Positions 8,749-18,190 of a DNA stretch of 29,531 nucleotides are shown piece by piece. Below the pieces are notes generated by a model. The model saw nothing but the letters and a program-made list of their open reading frames with translations, ran no database searches and had not been told where the DNA came from. This DNA is from Entophlyctis helioformis (lineage: Eukaryota; Chytridiomycota; Chytridiomycetes; Chytridiales; Chytriomycetaceae): contig JAHLKH010000260.1 of NCBI GenBank assembly GCA_025526915.1, positions 1-29,531 of the forward strand, written 5' to 3'. The position numbers and the translations under genes were made by a program. How positions within the stretch are numbered: position 1 is the stretch's first letter; every line of letters starts with the position of its first letter.

Positions 8749-8803
8749 AGCGGGCTGAAGGAGGGCAGCGACTGAATGAAGACGGCTGGGTTCATTGGCA
8801 GAG

Positions 8804-8844
8804 CACACACACAGACAGACAGACAGGCAGACAGGCAGACAGAT
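8804..8844. repeat. CA/CAGA microsatellite
   Basis: A (CA)n run passes into CAGACAGA/CAGGCAGA units. Further imperfect CAGACAG units lie at about 8981-9040, up to the 3' edge of the U3 candidate. Confidence 0.8.
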
Positions 8845-9039
8845 CAAGCAGACCAAGGGGCATGAGCGGGTATGAAGTCGACACTCGCACCGAGTGTGGG
8901 CAGCAACAGAAGCAACGAGTTGCGCTGCTCAGACTGGGATTGAGTATGACCTCATACCACCGCATGGCCGAGTGCACACAGCCAGACAGACGACAGGCAG
9001 CCAGACAGCCAGACAGACAATCACACAACCAGACAGGCA

Positions 9040-9281
9040 GCATGTCAGACGGGGCCAGTCACCCTTCCCGGCCAGAGCCAGCCGCACAAGGCAGCCAGTC
9101 TCCAGCGATCGGGAGCAGTCTTCAACCAACGGCACCCACGCTGACGCATGGGCTGCAGCGTCGCACTTCCCGCTCGGGTGACTGTCCTTCGTCTCATCAT
9201 CCATGCTGATGTGTGCAGCTATCTTGAGAAAGATAGTGCGGTACGAACGACTCTACATATGATCCTGAAGAGTTGGTCGAT
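9040..9281 (-). ncRNA. U3 snoRNA candidate (about 240 nt)
   Basis: U3 is the C/D-class snoRNA that guides early 18S rRNA processing in the nucleolus. On the minus strand the 5' end reads GACCAACTCTTCAGGATCAT, which matches the conserved GAC and box A'/A start of fungal and animal U3, including AGGATCA that pairs with the 5' end of 18S rRNA. It is followed by a 7-bp hairpin (9219-9236), a box C'-like TGATGAG (9193-9199), a box B-like GAGCGGGAAGTGC (about 9163-9175), a box C-like TTGAAGA (about 9119-9126, one change from the consensus), and a perfect box D GTCTGA (9045-9050) about five bases from the expected 3' end. The length fits U3 (roughly 210-330 nt). A TATA box is correctly spaced upstream. 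The 3' half of box A is divergent. The exact ends are estimates. Confidence 0.75.
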
Positions 9282-9312
9282 GGGGCGGAAAGTCGGCGCT
9301 GGGCTGCTGCTG

Positions 9313-9320
9313 CTTTTATA
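9313..9320 (-). promoter_or_regulatory. TATA box of U3 snoRNA candidate
   Basis: Minus strand TATAAAAG, about 30-40 bases upstream of the predicted U3 5' end, as in RNA polymerase II-transcribed U3 genes. A CCAAT sequence (in inverse orientation for this gene) lies at 9391-9395. Confidence 0.7.
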
Positions 9321-9623
9321 CCCCTGGCTGGCTGGCTGGCTGGCTGCTGCGGCTGGCAAGAAAAAAGTTTTGAACTGCGCTTGGGTTGCACCAATCAGCG
9401 CTCGGTGGCGTCTGCACGGGTGTTGACAGGGTTCAACTCGCTCTCCTGAGGACCGTTTGTGCCTGTCGGTCGGACTGACCCGTCGTGGAGAGCCTGTCTA
9501 CCCGGAAACAAGACCCCAAGTCACTGAGCAGATCCAAGCCACCGCATCCAAGCCCACCGACGCCTCGACTGGTATTCACTGTTCATTCACAAGAGCTTGC
9601 GATACATGGGTGTGTGCGTCTGT
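9321..9623. other. Intergenic region between U3 and channel 3' end
   Basis: Contains a GGCT repeat (9325-9347) and the CCAAT motif; otherwise no gene is visible. The channel stop is at 9624. Confidence 0.55.
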
Positions 9624-11575
9624 CTATTTGCTGTTGGGGTCAGCGTCCGACTCGCCGATCGTCACCGAGACGCTCCGAGTGCCAGCAGCATGGCTCGAAG
9701 ACGGCACACCGGCCAACGAGAATCTGCGGACGCCAAACCCGCTCTTTGCGGGAGACGTCGGCGCAGCCTGGCCACCCGAGTCGGGTCCCGGGCTCGCCTC
9801 GTTTGGCGATCCGTCGCCGAGCTCGCGTGTCCGCACGATCAGCGAGCTTTGGCGTCGCGACGGCAGTCTGTTTGGCTGCTGCATCTGCTGCATCTGCTGC
9901 GCGTTGGTCAGGCTCGAGTTGAGAGTCGGTGGTGGACCGAGATGGACCTGCGATGCCATGAAGCTGCCCGGACCGCTGCCCGACGCGCCGCCCTTGTTTG
10001 GTCCAATCGACAGCCTCGATGAGGACAGGTTCATCTGCGATCCATCAACACGCAGGTTGGCCGACGACAGACCGAGGTTCATCTGAGAGCCGACCATATT
10101 CATCTGCACACATTGCCAGTCAGTGAGTGTCGTGCCGTGTTGACCGACCCCGTCGGTCTGCCGTCCCCGTCTTACCTGCGATCCAGGGCCGTTCATGCGG
10201 CCGCCATTGCCGCCAATTGCCGCGTTGGAGCCACCGCCATCGCCGCCTGGACCGCCGGCAGCGTTGACCAGATTCATCTGCGACGGCTGCGGCGACGACG
10301 ACTTTTTGAACTTGGCGTCGTTGGCCAGCCGCTCTTCAGCGACCTTGCGCATCTTGTCGGCCATGACAGGGTTGCCCTCGAGGATCGAGTTGAGGTCCGG
10401 CCGCGACAGCGAGTACAGAATGCAGTTGGTGGCGGCGCGGATGGATGCTGTGCGTCGCATGCGGCCATACAACAGTGCAATCTCTGTCGGATGGTTTGGA
10501 GCGTGAGATTGCATTCGTGAGTGTGCCATGCATGCGATGAGGTGCGGCGAGACGGGATGCGAGGAGCAGATGGAATGGACTGATTGCAGTGCACCAGTGA
10601 CCAACCTCCGAAAAAGAGGCCGGGAGAGAGCTTGGCACGCGGCGCGCCGCCCACAATGACCTCGAGCGTGCCGGACGAGATGAAGAACATCTGGTCGCCG
10701 GTCGTGCCCTCCTCAATGACGAAATCGCCCGGCAAAAAGTGATTGATGCGCAGGATCATGACGACCTGAGAGATGAAGAAGCGGTCGGCGTCTTTGAAGA
10801 AGGGCACCTTCAAGATGAGCGACTGGCACTCTTGCAGCGAAATGAACTGTGTGCGAGCACGGCAGAGCGATGAGATTGTTGTCAGTGCGCCGTCTTTAGA
10901 CGAGTGCAATGGCACGAGATGGAGCATACCTGGCGCAATGGCTGGTTGAGTTCCGACAAGATCTTGTTCTCGTCAAAGAATTTGCCCTGGGAGTACTTGA
11001 GCTGGTAGTAGGACAGGATCCGGCGTTTGATGTCCGCGTTGAATCCTTTGTAGCTGATGTACTGGTTGACTTCTTCAATCTTTTCGTTGAACATTCGGCC
11101 CGAGCTGTGTGGCACGGAGAGTTTGGGCGAGTCAGTCGCGCGCGACATCGCGACACACGCCAACACATCCGGACAAAGTCGAGGATGCACATGCATGCAC
11201 TTGCCTGTCGAGACCGATCATGAATGACGAAATGTTACCAATGAAGATGGCCGAGAACAGCGCACTCAGAATCATGTTGCCGATCTTGAACCACCGGTCG
11301 GCGGACACCTCGGGCACCTCGGCGCCAAAACTGCATTCATCGAGGCGGCAGGCTGTTTGTCAGGAGCGCGTGATTGCATAAACACGAATACGAGCATGAC
11401 GGACCCGGCAGCCAGCATCTCTGCAGCGCTTGAATAGAATCCAAGCGTGTACCGGTCGACCCACGGATCCTTGGCGTGGTGATCGGGAATGACGTTTAGG
11501 TGTTTCAAGAAGCTTGTCGCGCAAGCCGCCCAGTGCCTGTCCACACCGCACAGCAAGGGTCAGCCACGTAAGCAC

Positions 11576-11617
<42 letters not shown>

Positions 11618-14600
11618 ACTCACCAGTAGGTGAACATGGCGCACACAATGCTGACCAGACTGACGGCGGTGGTGGGCATGTTGTACTGGCGGATCACGCC
11701 CTTTGTAATCTCGGACAGCAGCGAGATGCGTCCGCCCATCAGCTGCTTGATGCTCGGCAGTCCGTGCACGACGCACACCAGCCGCCACATCCACTGCGCA
11801 TTGGACCCGGGCTTTGTCAACCCGTCCGTCACCCACACCCATGGCATGGCGCACACCAGATCAAAGACCATGCTGCCCGAGCTCAGGTACGACCGCATCA
11901 CCTTGCGGATATCCATCTCGATCGTCTTTTCGATAATCATGGCCGTGTGCGCCACCACCCACACATCGACGGCCGAGAACACGGCAAACGGGATCGACAC
12001 AAACGGCAGCCACGTGTACGCGTCCTCGAAGCCGAGCGACAGGGGGAGGATGAAGAGCATGATGACGCGCACGACAAAGATGACCGACGCCCACAGCTGG
12101 CTCAGGTACGAGTGCGGGTGGATGAGCACGAGCCCGGGAAACGACGGCGAGAGCGCCAGCAGGGAATGCGACATGCCCGACGACGTCGAGAGGGCGAGCG
12201 GACGCATGTACGTGTCTCGGCTAAAGAAGCGCTTTACGCGTGCCAGCAGCGACGACTTTTCGACGTTGCTCGGTGCAGGTGGTTTGACCGGGTCCGGCAG
12301 CGATGGCCGTGCTGTCGCTTCGGCTGTTGGTGGAGGCGATTTGTCCGCGTTGGCTGGCACGCCCATCGGTTGCTGCTGCTGCTACTGCCGCCGCCGCTGC
12401 GTGTGCTGCTTGCATGGCCCCGTCCGCCCGCGCCACCGCTGCCCGCACCGCCGTTGCCTGCGACGGTGGCCTCGTGTCCGTTGAGCGACGACATGCCAAT
12501 CATTGACGTGGTTGCAGGCGTCGGTGCAACGTGTGTATGCCCGTTTGATGACCCCAGCGGACTTGACGGCGCGCTCCGCTCCTGCTCGGCTGCGGCTGTC
12601 TCCTTGTTTTGCTGCTGCTGCTTCTCGGTGACGTGAACTTGGATCGAGCGTGTCGGCGGACCAACCGCACTGTCCACAATCGTAAGCACACCGGCAGCGG
12701 CTGTCTGCAACGGGTCGTACGAGAATGGCTGCATGGTGTCGCCCATGGCCGAGCCGGGCGGACCAGCGGCCGGCGCACGCTGTGTTGGCGATGCCACGGA
12801 CATGGTCGATTCGGCGGACATGTTTTGGCCGGGCGGTCTGTACGCTGGCGTCTGCATCTGCATCTGCATCGACCGCGACGCCACGATGCCGCCACTGGCC
12901 GACGCGCCTTGTGCCAGAGTCGACAGGTTCGCTTGGGATGACTGGTGCTGCTGGTGCTGCTGGTGCCGTACCAGCCCGACTGGAAGGACGTTCACTGGCA
13001 CGATCCCCGCACTGCCGTTGGCGCCGACAAGGTTCATCTGCGAGCCGCTCTGCAGCTGCGAGTGCAGCTGGTCGAGATGACCGCGCAGATGCAGGGGCGT
13101 CGGGGTCGGAATCGGCGCGTCCACGGCCACCACGATGTGCCTGAATTGCTCGGGCAGGTCAAACAGCCCGCCCGAGGGCGATGGCGGCGGTTGGGACTGT
13201 GTAGCGGCCCGGCCCACGTCGTGCAGCCGGCCCTCGACCTGCGATGGCCGCAGATCGTCGCGCGACATGGAAGATGTGGACAGCGTAGGTGCCAGGTGCG
13301 GCGGGATGGCTGGCGCTGGCATGTTGGCCGCGTCCATATTGCCGCCTGGCTCGGCGATGCTTCGTTTTCCTGCACTGCTGTGGCTGCTCGTATTACTAGC
13401 GTTGCTCGCACCGGCACTGTGCTGGGCAGTTGGGTCTGCTTGCTGCAATGGATCAACATAGTCGTAGTCTGTGTCGTCTTCGGCCGGCAGTCCAGAGCCG
13501 CTATAATCGCCTTGCATTCCAGCCGATTCGCCCGCTTCATCAGGAAAGTCGCCAGCATAGTCGGGGTGTGACGGCGACGACGGCGATGCAGGGTGGATGA
13601 CAAACGACGGCGTGAGATTGTCGCTGTTGCTGACCGAGATGCGTGGCGTTGAGAGAGACTTGACGACGGAAGGCTGTACTGAGAGCGGGTTGACTGCACT
13701 TGAAGTGGCGATGGACAGACCTGTGACGGCGAGCGCCGAAGAGGTTGTTGTGGCTGGACCACTTTCCGTGACACTCTGATCCTGATCTTGCTGCTGCTGC
13801 TGCTGCTGCTGCTGACTCGAGTGGTGGTTGTGCTCCGGGTCAGATCTACGCGTGAGCGTCTGAGTTGTAGACGGAATGGTAAGCGAGTTGTTGAGCGAGT
13901 CAGGCGACGCGAATCCCGAAAACGATGCGCGATGAGCATTAGCAGCTGCGTAAGAGTGACCCTTTGACTCCAAGTCGCTCGATGCGGCGGAGCTTGCAAG
14001 ACTGTTGATGCTTTGGGCTTCGTCTGCGTTGCGGACGGTCATGGCAAGCGGCGATCGACGGGCAGGGTCATGGGAATCGGCACGAGAATGGGCCGTCGCG
14101 GGATGCTGTGCCGTGCGCAGGAGGACTTGGCGCAAATGCGCTGCTTTTGGCGAAGATTCTGACGGCTGCTGTGCTGCATCGGCGACTGCAGACGTCGGCT
14201 GTCCACTGAGTCCCGTGAGTGATCCCATGGCAGCACCTGGGACAGATGGACCGTCAGTGCCAGTCTCAGAGTGGCGGGCCGTTGAAGTGGATGGCCGGCT
14301 TGGCGTCGACTGCGAATGTGAGCGGGATTGTGCTTGCTGTAAGTTATGCTGCGATACCTTGCCGCTGCTCGTGTTGGCGTTGGCGATCTCGCCTGCATGC
14401 CCAAGCCCGCCCGAACCCATAGCATCGCCGATGCTGCCAACCCTTGTTTTCCCTTGCGTTGGCTCATTGTTTACATCTCCGGTCGGCTCGCCAGACTCGG
14501 ACGCTGGACCCGACGATGTCGGGCTGCGCTTGCCTCCAATGAGATGCAGAGCCGCGTTGGACAGCGCTGCCGTCACTGGGATGTGCGGTCGCGATAGTGG

Positions 14601-14663
14601 TGGTGGTGGTGGCGAGTGAAGAGCCGAAGCGTCGTCCGTGCCATGAGTGTGAGCGAGAGCCAT
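9624..14663 (-). CDS. Cyclic-nucleotide-gated potassium channel (HCN/CNG/EAG-type superfamily), multi-exon
   Basis: Exons read on the minus strand: 14663 to ~12390, ~12386-11624, 11536-11405, 11330-11205, 11104-10930, 10846-10606, 10483-10176, 10103-9624. Phases agree at the six introns from 11623 down; five are GT-AG and 11204-11105 is GC-AG. The intron 10175-10104 is 72 bp without a stop and might be retained. The first ~750 residues are Ser/Gln/Pro-rich and disordered. Then come six membrane segments (S1 'IFVVRVIMLFILPL', S3 'FDLVCAMPWVWV'), a pore whose filter becomes GFG after splicing, a C-linker ('YISYKGFNADIKRRIL', 'FFDENKILSELNQPLRQ'), and a cyclic-nucleotide-binding domain with the phosphate cassette FGEIALL...RRTAS. 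The tail is disordered, with repeated SQMNL motifs. The frame changes near 12390 between the N-terminal part and the channel core. An unresolved intron, or two genes with the core starting at the ATG at 12366 (734 residues), are the options. Fungal zoospore channels of this class link cGMP or cAMP to membrane potential. Confidence 0.85.
11577..11611. repeat. (AC)n microsatellite inside a channel intron
   Basis: Lies in the 87-bp intron 11537-11623 of the channel gene, just after the GTGAGT donor, so length variation changes intron size only. Confidence 0.9.
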
Positions 14664-14739
14664 ATCAAGACAGCCGCGCCAACGCCAGACGATTCAAGAG
14701 CACGAGCCAAATACACATTGTGGGTTAGTGGATGTACCG

Positions 14740-14747
14740 TGACGTCA
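14740..14747. promoter_or_regulatory. CRE-like palindrome TGACGTCA upstream of channel gene
   Basis: A perfect 8-bp CRE (within GTGACGTCAC), 77 bp before the channel ATG, in the 507-bp gap 14664-15170 between the channel and the coiled-coil gene. CREB/ATF-type bZIP factors bind this sequence in fungi and animals. No other gene or RNA is seen in this gap. Function here is inferred from position only. Confidence 0.5.
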
Positions 14748-15170
14748 CTGGACGGGCAGCCGAGTGGAGGTGGTGAGGGGAAAAATGCCATCGGAGAAAA
14801 GCAACGGTATTTGCTGGTGGGGAAGAGGGGACAAGACGACGCTGGGCAGCAAAGCGCAATCAGGAAAGACCCACGCGTCCAGACGACGCGAAAGTCAAGA
14901 CGCGGTTGATGGCAGGAAGAAGCACCTGTGGTCGCGAGGGACAGAGACAAGCAGCTGTCTACGTCGGAAGCTCTCCACGTGCAGACACAAAGGGGCCATG
15001 AATGTCCACATGTGCCGGACATGCCACGGCCCCGCAGTCTCGTTGGCCCAGCTGAGACCCGTGCAGGAGAGATATGGGCAACATTGCCATTATGTCCATT
15101 GCGGCAGCTGTATGTGGACCAAGAAACACGACACTGGGTCGAAACGGGAGGCAAGAGACCAGCACGAGCA

Positions 15171-15794
15171 TCACGATGGGGTGGATCGCAGGGCAGGACA
15201 AAGAACAAGACACCTACTCCGCTTGCTGACACCGCCAAACTTGACCTGCGGCTGCTGGCTGGACGCGGGCGGGCCCAGCTGGGCCGGGACCTGCTGCTGG
15301 CTCTGCTGGGGGTCGTGGCGGCTTTGAAGCACGGGAGACCCTGCTGGCGAGTGCTCGGCCGCACCAAAATCATCCATTGGCACGTCCGAAGCGTCGCGGC
15401 TGCTCGCGGACCGTCGTCCAAAGAACCCGCTCATGTCGCGCAACAGACCGCTGCCGCTTCCGGCAGCCCCGCCGCGGCCCGGCGACGAAGCGGACGAGGC
15501 AGCGCCAAGAGACGGCGCAAGCCGTTGGTTTGCGAGGTCTCGTGTGTCAGAGATGATCCCGGCCAGTTCGCGTTTGACGCCGCAGACTATCATCTCCTGC
15601 ATGTGTATGGATTCTTCAAGGTCGAGCAACCGCGACACGAGCGTCTCGAGCGTTGCTTTGCGCTGGTCGCTACCTCCTGCCGGCGTGCTGCTGCTGCTGC
15701 CGCCGCCGCCGCCGCTGCTGATATAGCCGGCCGGCAGCTGGCTGTTGGCTGTGCCTGGCAATCGCGCTGAACTGCTGCTTCGCCCTCGTGGCAT
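15171..15794 (-). CDS. Small coiled-coil protein, function unknown
   Basis: Frame of 207 codons from the ATG at 15794 to the stop at 15171. The frame is open further upstream but only with a GTG at 15890. A Ser/Gly-rich N-terminus is followed by a helical heptad-like region at roughly residues 50-90 ('LETLVSRLLDLEESIHMQEMIV', as far as 'IISDTRDLANQRL'), then a disordered Ser/Gly/Gln-rich part. The end after 'QVKFGG' looks unlike the rest, and GT-containing sequence there (for example GTAGGT near 15210) could be a splice donor, so the real C-terminus may be different. A TATA box at 15936-15944 is suitably placed. I do not recognise the family. It lies between NoxR and the channel gene on the same strand. 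Confidence 0.55.
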   Translation of the reverse strand: MPRGRSSSSARLPGTANSQLPAGYISSGGGGGSSSSTPAGGSDQRKATLETLVSRLLDLEESIHMQEMIVCGVKRELAGIISDTRDLANQRLAPSLGAASSASSPGRGGAAGSGSGLLRDMSGFFGRRSASSRDASDVPMDDFGAAEHSPAGSPVLQSRHDPQQSQQQVPAQLGPPASSQQPQVKFGGVSKRSRCLVLCPALRSTPS

Positions 15795-15935
15795 TCGTGT
15801 GCGTGTGCTGCTAGTAAAAGACTTCTGACGGTGTGCGTGTCTGGATGCGTTTGTGGTTTTGACGAACGAAACGCGCACGAGATCTGGCACGCGTGCTTCA
15901 CGGAAAGACCCAACGGATGTTCGAATTCAAACTTT

Positions 15936-15944
15936 CTTTATATA
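15936..15944 (-). promoter_or_regulatory. TATA box for the coiled-coil gene
   Basis: Minus strand TATATAAAG, about 145 bp before the ATG at 15794, in the gap after the NoxR stop (16112). The gap 15795-16111 shows no other feature. Confidence 0.5.
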
Positions 15945-16111
15945 CAAGGTCTGCAAGGGCACCCACAGTCGCAAAGGGTACACACAACAAGAGCGAGAGA
16001 GTGCCGAAAACCGGCGGGGGAAGGCGTGGAGACTGTACGGATGAGGAGGAGAGCGAGTGTGATGATACGCCATGAGGTTCGCTGGTATATCGCGGCCGAG
16101 GGTGGCGGGGA

Positions 16112-18190
16112 TTAGTAGTAGTCGAGAAGATCGTTGGATACGGGTGCCGTCTTGCAGTAAAAGTGCAACGTCGCGCCGCTTGCGCTCGACATGGCCAGGT
16201 ACAGATCGTCGTCGTCAATGACTGAGATCATGGTGTCAGGGTCCTCCTCGTCTGGGTAGCTGATCTGCGGGTCAGCGCTGAGGCCCTGCTTGGTGCGGAT
16301 CATGTCTCTGAACGTGCCCAGGTCGACATTCACGGGCACAATCATGGCGATGGTCTGGCCCTCAAAGTGGATCTTGACCTTGGTCGTGGAGCTGTTGGGC
16401 GACGCTGCGCCATCCGAGTTGCCATACTGGTCGTCATTGTACCTGCCAGCGCCGGCTGCCTTGGGAGAGCTGTATGGCGCGCCGCGCTTTGCACCGCCGT
16501 TGGGCTCCGGGAACGGGTCTCTCGGGAGAGGCGACCCTCTTGCCTGCTGGCCACCGGCCGGCTGCGAGCGGCCATTGTAGCCGCCAGCCGATCCTTGGTC
16601 GTTGTAGCCGCGACGGTCGTCGTAGTCGTCGTAGTTGTTGTTGGACTCGTACGCTTCAGGCTCTGATAACCGACGACGCTGATCGTACGACCCGTCGCCC
16701 GCGCTGTTCTGTCTTGGTCTTTGCTGCTGCTGCTGCTGCTGGGCACGGCCATTGGCTGCCGACCGGTCTGGCATAGGCTCGTTTGGACGAGAAAACTGCT
16801 GTGGCTGGCGCGAGACGGTGAGCGACGACTGGCGAGCACGAAGCTTGGCCTCCTTTGCAGCCGTGTCGTCTCGGGTCGACGGTCTGCGGCCAGCTGGGCC
16901 GATCGACGAGGGCTTGGACGGACCGCGTTCCGAGTTGGAGCGGTCGAGCGTGGACATGTTCGGGGATGGACGGTCGTACGAGGTCTGCGAGCGGCTGATG
17001 GTCATGCTGGTGCCGGCACCGCTGCCGCCGCTGACGCTTCCGTTGCGGCCACCCGAGAAGCCTGCAGGGGAGGACGACTCTGGCGATGCAGACTTTTTCT
17101 CGGTCTTGCGGCGGAACAGCGTCTGCGACGCACCCATGTCGCCGGACTCGTCGGTAGCAGCGAGGCTGGGCTCGAGGATGGCGGCGCCCGAGAAGCCGGC
17201 AAAGGTGCCGATCTCCATGTCAGTGGACGCGACGACTTTGGCGTCCTTGAGGAACGAGCGCTTCTCAATGTTTTTGGTCTTTGACTCGGGCACCTCGAAG
17301 ATGGCCTCGAACGGCACGGTGAAGAGCGTGAGCTCGTCGAGGCCGGAGCGGGCGGCGGTGGCGATGACGGCGTTGTGGTCTGGTGTGCGGGCGAGCTTCT
17401 GGGCGGTGGCAATGTCCTGCATGCCGCGCGAGCGGTCGCCGACGAGCTGGTAGCACATGGCGCGGTTAAAGTGCACCTCGCAGCGGTACAGGCGGTACTT
17501 GAGGCCGAGCTGCGTGTAGTCGATAAAGTCGTTTTCGAGCAGCAGCTGGAGCAGGGGAAGGAAGGGGAGGAGGGGCGAGGGTCAGCGGGGGTGCCTCTCC
17601 ATCCACCCATGTGCGCTCTCGTCTGTGCATCCACTCGAGGCCGCCAGCGTCGTCGCCCCGTGCCGTGGATGGAGCGAGTGGCTGTGGCTGGCTGTGGCTC
17701 GTGCGTGGTGCGGCGCGCCGCAGAGCTGGCAGCGCCCACGCCGACCCACGCCGACACAAGCCGTGCGTGGCCTCTGGCTGCCGGGCAGGGCAGAGCAGGG
17801 CAGAGCAGGGCAGGGCAGAGCAGGGCAGGGCAGGGCACAGCAGGGCAGGGCCGTACAGCCACACACACACACGAATACACAAACTCGAATACACACCTCG
17901 AGAACCATGTTGTAGCAGCGCTCGGCCCGCCCGTAGTCCTCGAGCATAAAGTAGGCGTAGCCCTTTTGCAGAAAGGCCACGGCCAGGTAGTTGTCTGCGG
18001 CGAGGGCCGCCGAGTACATGGCGTCGGCCGAGCGGTGGTCGTCGAGCCGCGAGTAAATCATGCCCACGTTGAAAGCCACCTTGGAGAACGACACCAGCGG
18101 CTCGAAGCACGCCAGAGCCCCCTCGAGGTCGCCCTTGCGGTACGCCTCGACGCCCTCGACCCACAGCACAAGCTCGTCTTTGGTTGCCAT
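16112..18190 (-). CDS. noxR: NADPH oxidase regulator, p67phox/NoxR-like
   Basis: Two exons, 18190-17897 and 17545-16112, joined in phase 0 by GTGTGT...CTCCAG, give 575 residues. Residues 1 to ~155 hold TPR repeats ('AFNVGMIYSRLDDHRSADAM', 'FLQKGYAYFMLEDYGRAERC', 'HFNRAMCYQLVGDRSRGMQD'), the Rac-binding part in p67phox. Residues ~173-222 match the activation domain ('FTVPFEAIFEVPESK', 'AKVVAS', 'FAGF'), which in p67phox switches electron flow in the oxidase. A disordered Ser/Gln-rich linker follows, then a PB1 domain at 487-563 with a basic first strand (KVKIHF) and an acidic OPCA motif (YPDEEDPD...DDDDL). No SH3 domain is present, as in fungal NoxR. In fungi NoxR binds Rac and, by PB1, Cdc24. 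A possible 5'-UTR intron donor (CAG|GTAAGC) is at 18380. The gene is next to noxD and nox. Confidence 0.9.
17783..17850. repeat. GGGCA(GA) minisatellite in the NoxR intron
   Basis: Tandem GGGCAGAGCA and GGGCAGGGCA units within the 351-bp intron 17546-17896, by far the longest intron in the window. It likely accounts for part of the intron length. Confidence 0.8.

Noticed and set aside
8929..9204. A 91-codon minus frame starting at ATG 9204
   Set aside because: It falls within the U3 snoRNA candidate and continues into CAGA repeats; no protein signal.
11764..12636. Open frames on + across the channel exons
   Set aside because: The minus strand encodes recognisable S1-S5 segments with matching splice phases; the + frames are composition effects.
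14573..15421. Open frame on minus containing a hydrophobic stretch (282 codons)
   Set aside because: It overlaps the coiled-coil gene and the channel start in another frame; the stretch near 14650-14710 is shared with promoter DNA and lacks support as a gene.
17783..17850. Possible CRISPR-like or structured repeat array
   Set aside because: Units are contiguous without unique spacers, inside an intron of a eukaryotic gene; a simple minisatellite.
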